Below are positions 32,887-41,825 of a stretch of 64,000 bases of DNA, piece by piece. Under the pieces are notes generated by a model that saw nothing but the letters and a program-made list of their open reading frames with translations, had not been told where the DNA came from and ran no database searches. Numbering within the stretch: position 1 is the stretch's first letter; every line of letters starts with the position of its first letter. The position numbers and the translations under genes are program-made. Source of the stretch: Syngnathus acus (Eukaryota; Chordata; Actinopteri; Syngnathiformes; Syngnathidae); the NCBI RefSeq assembly GCF_901709675.1, contig NC_051088.1, forward strand, positions 1,860,664 through 1,924,663. The letters run 5' to 3'.

Positions 32887-34216
32887 TACTAAGTGCGAAA
32901 AAAATACAAACCTGCTCTCTGGTAATGGAATGTAACTTTTCCAGCTCTGACCGGCATTTTAGTGCAAGTTCATCTGGGCTGAGTTTCATATTGCCAGAAT
33001 CGTACAGCTGTGAGAGAGGTACAGGAAGCTTTCGCTTCACTGCCCTTGGCACAAAGTTGTCAGCATAGTCAGGGACAATGCTCAAAATTGCTGGTCTTCC
33101 ACCGCATTCAGACAAAGCCTTGTAAAAGGCAGCTTTCTGCTCTTCAGTTGGTGGAGGAACATTCAGCAGTTTTCTCGCAGCACTTTCCAGTTGAAACTTC
33201 TGACTTTCGTTTCTGGGCTGGACGGGCAAAATCGATATTGCATCCTTCAGCATATTCTATGTGCGATGCTGATGGTTTCAGCCACTGACAAGGTAGTGAT
33301 GTGCATGAAGTGGCCGTCTTCATACGTATTAATGTCTCCAGGGCGAACAGGGATGCTGCTGAATGTGAACATGTTTCACCCAATCCAGCCATGCAGGTAC
33401 AGTGGCAGCACAGGATCTGACCATCTTTCGCTATTGCTACCCAAGGTCTGAGGGGAGGATCATTCATCCGTTGAGAGTGTTTTACCTGAAACAGATAATG
33501 TGACATACCTTATATTATTATCAGTCCCTAATTTGGATATAATATACAAGGCTAGACCTCTTACTGTCCATTTATGCATATTTTACCTGGCATTTGGTAA
33601 ATTTTCTCATGAATCATTCATTAAATTAGCTTGAAAATTTAAACCTGGTTCATTTTGAGCAAGAGACCAAAAGGAATTATCAAGCATGAATTCTAAAAAG
33701 TATTTCTGTAGAAATTGTTGCATAAGCTCTATACTGAATAGTTGGAAATTAAGTAATGTTGTATTGTAGGAATTAATTTCTCAGATTTCAATATGATATT
33801 TTCCTTACCTTGGTCATGAGAAGAAATCGATTCTTGTTTGGAATCTGCCATATCAGCCCATCATGCACAAAACCTGCTGTAAAATACTTGTAGGCATCCA
33901 GACTCTTGTATGCCTTAAGGTCCTTTCCAGTGTACGGAGATGCTGAATCGACGAGGTAATTATAAATATCTGGATATGAGAGATCAGGCAGGTCGGCTGT
34001 TGCAAAATGCTCAGGTGATTTTAGCATGCTTCTCGGTAAAAGGTACGGATCCGTTGTGCCAACAAGGTTCAACTTCTCTCGGTAACGTTTCTTGGATTCT
34101 TCATCCAAATGCCCAACTTCATTGGATAGCAAATCAGCCATAATTCGGATGAAAACGGTGAAAATGTAGCGCAGAAATCAAACAATCTGTATGAACACGT
34201 AGGAACGAGCTGACCG

Positions 34217-34269
34217 GTTGACCGCCAAGATGGCGGCATAACACAAAATCACGTGATAAAATCACGTGA
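34217..34269 (-). promoter_or_regulatory. Right subterminal block with YY1-like and E-box motifs
   Basis: CAAGATGGCGGC (34226-34237), a strong YY1-type site, lies about 50 bp from the right end and 85 bp upstream of the minus-strand ATG at 34141. Two TCACGTGA E-boxes (34250-34257 and 34262-34269) lie between it and the terminal repeat. The arrangement mirrors the left end. Confidence 0.55.
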
Positions 34270-34284
34270 CTGCAAAGCCTCTAT

Positions 34285-34345
34285 TACAGAGCTTCAATAT
34301 AATGTCACTTCCAAAATTACTGGATCCCAGATTGCTTCAAATCAA
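34285..34345 (+). pseudogene. hAT transposase fragment right of the ISL2EU insertion
   Basis: Encodes SFNIMSLPKLLDPRLLQIKPE, the LLDPR motif region of ZBED-type hAT transposases, continuing the frame of 27195-27650. It then runs into a tandem array. Confidence 0.75.
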
Positions 34346-34630
34346 ACCGGAAGTGACCCCTAATAAACCGGAAGTGACCTCAGGTAAACCGGAAGTGACC
34401 CCAAATCAACCGGAAGTGAGTTTAGGTAAACCGGAAGTGCCCCTAATCAAACCGGAAGTGGCCCAAATAAACCGGAAGTGACCTTTTTAAACCGGATGTG
34501 GCCCCAAATAAACCGGAAGTGACCTCAGCTAAACCGAAAGTGACCTAAATTAAACCGGAAGTTCCCCAAATAAACCGGAACTGACCTTATTTCAACAAGA
34601 AGTGCCCTAAATAAAACCAGAAGTGACCTA
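34340..34630 (+). repeat. Minisatellite of ACCGGAAGTG units
   Basis: Thirteen or so units of about 19-22 bp, each with a core close to AAACCGGAAGTGACC, decaying after 34580 (AACCGGAAC, AACAAGAAGTG, AACCAGAAGTG). The core equals the ETS/GABP binding consensus ACCGGAAGTG. Confidence 0.93.
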
Positions 34631-34635
34631 AATAA

Positions 34636-34831
34636 AACATTTGCTCTAACTTTTACAATTTTTGTCCGATTCAACCCGTTTCAACTTTTGAACTCCAAGG
34701 TGAACCTCTTGAACCTGTAGTTTTCATTTTGTTCCAAATTTCAAAATATTTTGGTGCAATTTTTTTTTTTAATTCCCATTTATAGTCTTTGCCTTCACAC
34801 GCAATTTCTCCAGAAATTGCATTTTCTAGTT
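34636..34831 (+). mobile_element. Helitron-like 3' end
   Basis: The sequence ends with a short hairpin, CAATTTCT-CC-AGAAATTG at 34801-34818, followed by ATTTTCTAG|T. A hairpin about 10 bp before CTAG with T after it is the Helitron 3' signature. The phrase TTCAACCCGTTTCAACTTTTGAACT is shared, inverted, with 62498-63060. A 5' TC end was not identified, and the element might include the minisatellite. Confidence 0.6.
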
Positions 34832-34867
34832 AGTTATAATCATATTAATTTTATTATTATTATACAA

Positions 34868-35126
34868 TTGGCGGCTTGGTGGCGCACTGGTTAGCACGTC
34901 CGCCTCACAGTTAGGAGAGTGGGTTTCCTCCCACATCCCAAAACATGCTTGGTAGGCCAATTCAGCACTCCAAATAGTCCCTAGGTGTGAGTGCAAGTGC
35001 AAATGGTTGTTCGTCTCTGTGTGCCCTGGCAACCTACTGCCTGAGGACTGGTGGGATAGGTACCAGCACGCCCGCGACCCCCGTGGGGACAAGCGGTGTA
35101 ATAAATGGATGGATGGATTATTATAA
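34868..35126 (+). mobile_element. tRNA-derived SINE with GGATGGAT tail
   Basis: The head GGCGGCTTGGTGGCGCACTGGTTAGCACGTCC has a tRNA-like A box. The body resembles common fish SINEs (CTCCCACATCCCAAAACATGC, GTGCCCTGGC), and the 3' end GCGGTGTAATAAATGGATGGATGGA resembles the RTE/Rex3 tail, suggesting Rex3-type machinery for mobilisation. The B box is damaged. (The quoted ends are approximate.). Confidence 0.8.
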
Positions 35127-35225
35127 AATTAAATTTCTAAAATATATATATTTTTTGTTTTTCTGCTTATTTAGACATTGAAAAGGGCCATTCTTTTCTT
35201 TACAAACGACACATTGCCACCTTAA

Positions 35226-35486
35226 ATTGCCAGCCGGGTCATACCAAAGACTATAAAAATGGGACCCATTGCCTCCCTGCTTGGCACTCAGCATTAAGGG
35301 TTGGAATTGGGGGGTTAGATCACCAACTGATTCCCGAGCGCGGCACCGCTGCTGCTCACTGCTCCCCTCTCCCCCAGGGGATGGATTAAAATCACACGGG
35401 GATGGGTTAAATGCAGAGGACAAATTTCACCACACCCAGGTGTGTGTGTGACGATCATTGGGACTTTAACTTTAACTTAACTTAAA
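35226..35486 (+). mobile_element. tRNA-derived SINE (GGCCGGGTCATACC family), L2-like tail
   Basis: Nearly the same as 57240-57482, ending GACTTTAACTTTAACTTAAC, a short-repeat tail resembling L2 tails. The tRNA-like head is lost. Confidence 0.82.
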
Positions 35487-35595
35487 CATGTTCCATGAAA
35501 ACTAACAAAATTTTGTTTGAACATCATGAAAGCCCAAACAGTCTTCTGAGCAATTAGGAGGTGCTATAGATGTAGTTAACCCTCTACAACAGGGT

Positions 35596-36000
35596 TCATC
35601 AACTGGCAGCTGAATCCAGGCCGCCGACCCGTCCAATCCAAACTGCAACCGGAATCAATAAAGACCAAATATAATTTTACACAGATGCATTTACAGGCCA
35701 CTGTGTATGTAAATGTCCGTGAAGGATCGTTGTTGTGCTCCGGCCAGCACTCACGCTCTCGTGCTGTTGTAACTGTAGGCGGGGTAAAGTACAGCCATGG
35801 TTGCCAGGTCCTTGTTTCATCGGTTACTTCATGTTTAGAAAAACGCTTGAAATTTTAGACAACTGTAAGTTGAGGTTTACAATTGCTTGTTCTGAAAGTG
35901 CAGCCCCCACTTTGCACTTTTTCTGCTCTCAAATCCAGGAGAGACCAGGAGTTGGCTCCTTTATTTTTCACTTAATTTAAGGTACACAACTGGCAAAACG
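35596..36000. other. Possible hAT end and unassigned sequence
   Basis: CAGGGTTCATCAACTGGC at 35589-35606 looks like a hAT terminus, but no matching end or 8-bp duplication is found. From 36000 to 36405 I see only AT-rich sequence. Confidence 0.35.
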
Positions 36001-36919
36001 TACTGTAGTTAAATTCCTTCATTTCATCTAAAGATGGTCATGATAAGAAAATGATTAAAAAAAATGCTTTTGTCCAACACTTTTGGTGTGGAAAAACGCT
36101 GTTTGCTACAAAAAAGGCAAATTTTGATGGTTTTAACAATCATGAAAACATGAACCACATCACACTTGGAAAATTAATTATTACTTTATGAGTTTATTGG
36201 ACCTTTAAAAAATGTATTGGTTGCATCTTTTACAGGTGATTGAACAAAACAGCCCTTGCTTCACCAAGATATACCAAAAATTGGAGACATATGTGTAACA
36301 GCCTACAAAAAGCTTCTGGAGCTGTACTTTATTTAAAAAAAAATCCAATTCCAATGTATCTCTATGTGCCAGTACCCCAACGTTGCAAAGGCCATTCCCA
36401 TTTGCTTATTGAAGGAATGGGGTCGAAATACAAAAAGTCCTGCCTAGGTACAAAAACAGATATGCTCGAACTTCATTGAATAAAGTACATAAGCAGAAAA
36501 GTATATTCACATATTAAATCAATAAAAGAAACATTTTAAGCATATAATTATACCTACACACCAAATCAATAAAGAAGACATAACTAGACATTTTTGATAG
36601 GTGGTAATGACAAAGGTTTTTATAACTTTATGATCTGATATATATTTCTGAGCACTTTGAAATAACAAATGTTTTTTGATATATTGCCTGAATAGCTTAA
36701 TGACCCTTAAGGAACTGTTTAATGCATGCCTGATGGTTCTCTAAATCAGTGGTCCCCAACCACCGGGCCGCGGACCGGTACCGGTCCGTGGGTCACTTGG
36801 TACCGGGCCGCCAAGCCGCACAGAAAAAAAAAAGAATTATCGACGATCAATTATTTCAGGTCAAGACACTCGTCCCGGTCACGTGACATGTTTCCCCAGT
36901 CGAGCCCGCAAAGCTAATA

Positions 36920-38638
36920 CCGTAATTTTCGGACTATAAGTCGCACCCGAGTATAAGTCGCACCAGCCATAAAATGCCCAAAAAAGTGAAAAAAAAAACA
37001 TATATAAGTCGCTCCGGAGTATAAGTCGCATTTTGGGGGGCAATCTATTCGACAAAATCCAACACCAAGAACAGTCATGAACGAGCAACAACAGGCTAAA
37101 CGATAGGTATGCTAACGTGACAAACACAAACTAAGAGCTGAGAACGGCCCTGACGTAAAATTCAGAGTTATTCAAAAAACTATTACATAAATAACACGTT
37201 AATAAAACCATCTGTGTCACTCCAATTCATTAAATCCATCAATCGTCCTTTGTCAACAATGCGTGCGCGCCGCTGACGGCTCTTGCACTTCAAAATATTC
37301 CACAGGCCCATATAACGATATATAAATTATATATCAAATAACTATTATATAAGCAATAATGTTATCAAACCATCTGTGCACTCTAAATCATTAAATCCAT
37401 CGATCAAATTCCTCGTCCTTTGTCAACAACGGCGCGCGTGCGTGCGCCCTGACGTCAGCCTCGTCGTTATTCCACAGATCTACTATATAACTATATTGTA
37501 GCGTTAACAAAGTTCAAGGAAAGACGTGGGTTTGGTAAACGGCTCTTTATTTAACAAAACAAACTTACAGGCGTGTGGCGGCGTGGACTTCCAGCCACGG
37601 AAATGGAAGAGAGCTCCATAGACGATAGGTATGCTAACGTGACATAAACACAAACTAAGAGCTGAGAACGGCCCTGACGTAAAATTCAGAGTTATTAAAA
37701 AAACTATTACATAAATAACACGTTAATAAAACCATCTGTGTCACTCCAATTCATTAAATCCATCAATCGTCCTTTGTCAACAATGCGTGCGCGCCGCTGA
37801 CGGCTCTTGCACTTCAAAATATTCCACAGGCCCATATAACGATGTATAAATTATATATCAAATAACTATTATATAAGCAATAATGTTATCAAACCATCTG
37901 TGCACTCTAAATCATTAAATCCATCGATCAAATTCCTCGTCCTTTGTCAACAACGCCGCGCGTGCGTGCGCCCTGACGTCAGCCTCGTCGTTATTCCACA
38001 GATCTACTATATAACTATATTGTAGCGTTAACAAAGTTCAAGGAAAGACGTGGGTTTGGTAAACGGCTCTTTATTTAACAAAACAAACTTCCAGGCGTGT
38101 GGCGGCGTGGACTTCCAGCCACGGAAATGGAAGAGAGCTCCATAGAATAGGACCGGGCGTGCGTAAAAGCCATGACCAAGCCCCATACACCGTCCCCGGA
38201 CAGCCACCCGGCCGAGCGCCGGCCCTCGACTTCCATCCACGGAGGTGAAAGACAGCTCGGTAGAGTACGACCGGGCGTGCGTAAAAGCATTGTCCGAGCC
38301 CCATCCACCGTCCCTGGACAGCCACCCGGCCGAGCGCCGGCCCCCGACTTCAATCCACGGAAGTGAAAGAGAGCTCCGTCGAGTCAATCTTTGTCCTTTA
38401 TGTAAACAACAACACGTCGCGCTGCTGACGTCGCGCTGCTGACGTCGCGCTGCTGACGTCACTTGAAATTCAAATTACAGTAATCCCTTGCTACAGTGCG
38501 GTTCGTTTATCGCGGTTTCATTTTTTTTTTTTTTTTTTGAAAATTTTTGAAAAAAAACATATAAGTCGCTCCTGAGTATAAGTCGCCCCCCCACCCAAAC
38601 TATGAAAAGAAACGCGACTTATAGTCCGAAAATTACGG
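36920..38638. mobile_element. TA-flanked palindrome-family element (copy C)
   Basis: Inverted ends CCGTAATTTTCGGAC with TA at 36918-36919 and 38639-38640. It carries the arm sequence of copy A in the opposite orientation, but twice in tandem (37101-37622 and 37623-38144). Near 38410-38460 three GACGTCGCGCTGCT units replace the central palindrome of copy A. Confidence 0.85.
37101..38144 (+). repeat. 522-bp tandem duplication within copy C
   Basis: CGATAGGTATGCTAACGTGAC occurs at 37101 and 37623 and the following ~520 bp match almost base for base. Confidence 0.9.
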
Positions 38639-40496
38639 TATGTGGCGACAGGCTAACTAACCAGGCAATGAAGCATTCAAAACTGCTTCAACACATGGAG
38701 ACCAAGCATCCTGCAATAAAAGACAAACCTTAATCACTTCGGGTGTCATTGTCTCAGATTACGTCTAGATGGGACCGGCTCGTTTCTGAGAAACAAACTC
38801 AGTGCTCCCACTAATTCAACGTAATGGTGAGTTTTATTTTTGTCATTTGTACTTGTTTTTATGTCAGTCGTATCATTTTATTTCATCGTATTTATATATT
38901 TATTATAAATGTATTATTTATTTATTTATATAAATGTATTATTTATTTATATAAATGCCGGTCCGCGAAAATATTTCTGACATGTAACCGGTCCGTGGCG
39001 CAAAAAAGGTTGGGGACCACTGCTCTAAATCACGGACACTGCCAAAGTCGTCTAAAAATGTTCAGTACTTGATTGTATCTTATGTTTTGACTAATGCTAG
39101 ACGCCAGCTTTTCGATTACTACTGAACGTTCTGCACAGAGGGAGATATTTTGCCTAACAAAGAAAAGATACGGTTGGAAGCATGATTATACTAAGAATAT
39201 AATGACGTAAGCAAAGACATGGAGTATCAAAAGAACAAACAAACAAAAACATGGTAAGTGGTGAGAACAAACTTTGCATAGTCAGGGAACATTAATAAAT
39301 TGATGATGTCACGGCCAAAAGCTCACATAATTCCATACAAAATGACAAAATTGAAAGAATGACGAATGGATGAGGTGCGACAGTGTAAGAATGGAGCAGA
39401 ATGTTTACAGGAAGGTCACTTGGAGATAAAACCAGCAGGTGCCAGAGGGAGACAGCCAAGGACTTCGCCAAAGATGATCGCCAAGGCCGAAAGACAAGAT
39501 GGAAGACAACAGCCCCCACACACACCGAATCGCCCATAATCAGCACCCAACCCCATGGAACCAGCTCTCACCGAACCAGCACCCACCCCCATTGAATCAA
39601 ACTCTACTGCGAACTTGCCCCACCCCAAAGACTCATCACCCATCAAACTCGGCCCACACCAGCATGTGCAACTGAATATAAGCTGACCAAAGAACCTTGA
39701 ATATTGCCTTTTCTGAATGGAGACTTTCTGCTCTTGAAAGGCTCAGCGCTGTATTGTACTTTCCTGAAAACAGAGCTTTCTTAACAAGAATTGTGATTGA
39801 ACTCAACCAACCTGTGTAAGTCTAATTTCTGCTTCAGTGTCTTAGCATTTTCCTAAATCTGAAGAAATTAAACGAGCACGCAGTGAGTAAATTGGATAAC
39901 AGGTGCTTGGCAATGGCTTTTGCCGTGAGGCGCAGATAGCGCGCTCCCTAAATTGTGGACAAAATCCAACATTATAAATCTATATAGTGTTATTTTATTT
40001 TATTTCATGTGCAAGTGGAATGTAATGGTAGATACCAGGGTTCAGCAACCCAAAAAGTTCAAAGAGCCATATTGGGCCAAAAAAAACAAAAAACATACCT
40101 GTCTGGAGCCTTAAAAATCTAAAGCCTTTTATAATGCAACATAGACTGTCAATACATAAGTTGTATGCCTACTATTAAAATAATTTAAAGACAAATAGTG
40201 GTGTCAATTTGATCATTTCTTCTTGCGGCCCATTAGAGTTCACGTACCTGTATAGCAGCGCTGTCTGTTCGATATCGGTCACGTCACACGACTCATCCAT
40301 CACAGGCAATTGAGAAAGTTGGAGCTGAATTGATGTCCTTGATCTGCTGATCGGTTATATTATTTGTGCGGAGAAGCATGTCTTTAATTTTCTGAATGAT
40401 CTCGGTTTTGTTTTTGAAGTCCGAAAATAGGCGCTGATATTTTAATGAATGAATCCTTCATGTACTTGCCATCGGTGAATGGTTTTCCGCGCTTTA

Positions 40497-40826
40497 TTAT
40501 CTCCGGGGCTGCAACAAAACTTGCAGCAGTAGTAGAGTTTGGAAATGCAATCCACTTCTTGAAACTGTTTTTCGGTCCTCAAGTTTCTCCACCAGCCCTG
40601 CAATTGCACCTTTCCTCTCAGTTCCAACTGCGTGATCGGCAGCAAATTTAGCATGCTTTAGCTGAAAATGTCGCTCCAAATTGCTCCTGTTATTTGACTT
40701 CTCATTGCAAATCAAACATGCAGGCAATGCTTCAGCATTGGCAATGAAAGCAAATAGTTCAGTCCATTCTTTCTTAAAGCCTCTGTTCTCATCAGCAATC
40801 TTTCTCTTTTTGCATTTTGAATCCAT
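40497..40826 (-). pseudogene. hAT transposase N-terminus with BED finger (in F1)
   Basis: On the minus strand: MDSKCKKRKIADENRGFKKEW, then the BED finger CLICNEKSNNRSNLERHFQLKH, then a basic segment before the frame drifts near 40590. It is collinear with 52398-52042. Downstream residues are scrambled. Confidence 0.82.
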
Positions 40827-41825
40827 GGCTCATCACTCACACATCTGTTTGTTTATAACTCACCTGTTCTGTGTCGCAGGCTATGACGCAATTTTGCTAT
40901 TTGGCGTCATTCTTAAATTCGGTATTTTTAATATATTTACAACCAGTGACGTGCGGTGAGGGTTGGGGTTGGTGAGGCACTGACAGAGTCAGATTTACAA
41001 ACGTACTGTATGACGCTAAGGCACTGACTCACAAGTCAGATTTACATGCATACATGGTTGTTATCCCATTCTTGATTAAATTTAATAACATTTTAAACAC
41101 ACCACTGTACATTTAAACACACCACTGCAGTATTCTTACCTTTACTTGTAAATGAAGTCCATTCTCCTGTCCTTCTGGACGAAGATCTCGATGACAGGGA
41201 AAGCAATAAAGTCGATTTTTGGCAGCACAACCACAAAGCCAGTCTTTTTTAGAGTACCAATCCTTTTGAAGCTAACGTGTTGTAGTCCGTCCCGGGAGGC
41301 CCGTAGTTTGAATTAATCCTCGCAAATCTGGCGTTAGTCTTCCCTTACTTATGATTTCTTGCTTTGACTGAAAGTCAAGTTTTGAAAAATTTCTTATTTT
41401 CGAGATTATATCCTCCATTTTCAGGGAAAATAAAGCCAAACAGCAACGCGTTAGCACCGAATGTTGTTGGTTGTTTTTCTTTTCTTTTTTTTCTTCTTAA
41501 TTTACTCTCGCATTTACTCGTGTCGTGAACTATTAGCCGCAGGCTCACTATCGCCCCATCTTCTAGGCAAAGGTACTGGCTGCCTCACGGCTCGTATTTT
41601 CCCGCTGACTGCAAGCACGCGCCGTTTGCACGCGCTCAGTACAGTGTGTGAGTGGTGCACACTCTCACACGCACGCCCTGAGAGGCACAACCTGTCACTG
41701 CCTTAGCCTCCATGATTCTCGTCTCCCGTTGTTATTTGAACAAGACATACAGCTATTTTGACTATGAAAATGATCCAAATGTATAGGAAACACACCAAAA
41801 TTGCATTAAAAGCATAGACCACAGG

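Larger units (their letters stand above)
30721..34141 (-). pseudogene. SWIM, YqaJ-type exonuclease and PHD-finger protein of the ISL2EU-like element
   Basis: Three minus-strand exons. Exon 1 (34141-33809, 111 codons, donor GTAAGG) starts MADLLSNEVGH. Exon 2 (33485-32912, acceptor TTTCAG, donor GTTTGT) holds a SWIM zinc finger (CHCTCMAGLGETCSHS), then a frame shift near 33180-33200, then FYKALSECGGRPAILSIVP and SITREQ. Exon 3 (31423-30721) has the nuclease core: GASPDGLLSC and CLEIKCPF with the acidic and Glu-x-Lys residues of the lambda-exonuclease/YqaJ fold, HQYYYQVQSQLYCTG, and a C4HC3 PHD finger (VCYCRNPP to CPNCKK). The phases of exons 2 and 3 do not match and the expected R-x-GRITAS-like segment is missing, so an exon seems lost where a 1.3-kb element sits. 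Confidence 0.86.
36747..39022 (+). mobile_element. hAT element (ZBED5-like family), internally deleted, carrying TA element copy C
   Basis: Starts CAGTGGTCCCCAACC and ends GGTTGGGGACCACTG with a perfect 8-bp duplication CTCTAAAT (36739-36746 and 39023-39030). It matches the copy at 25526-26277 but lacks the coding segment. Copy C of the TA family fills the middle. Confidence 0.93.
36410..39971 (+). mobile_element. Endogenous retrovirus solo LTR, enlarged by a nested hAT
   Basis: Homologous to the LTR at 57899-58842, with the same start TGAAGGAAT and end CAAAATCCAACA. A 4-bp duplication TTAT lies at 36406-36409 and 39972-39975. No primer-binding site follows, so this is a solo LTR left by LTR-LTR recombination. 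The hAT 36747-39022 is inserted in it. About 230 bp near 39050-39350 are absent from the other LTR. Confidence 0.85.

Noticed and set aside
34340-34630. Lys-Pro-Glu-Val repeat protein
   Set aside because: The reading frame is a chance product of the minisatellite and fails where units change length.
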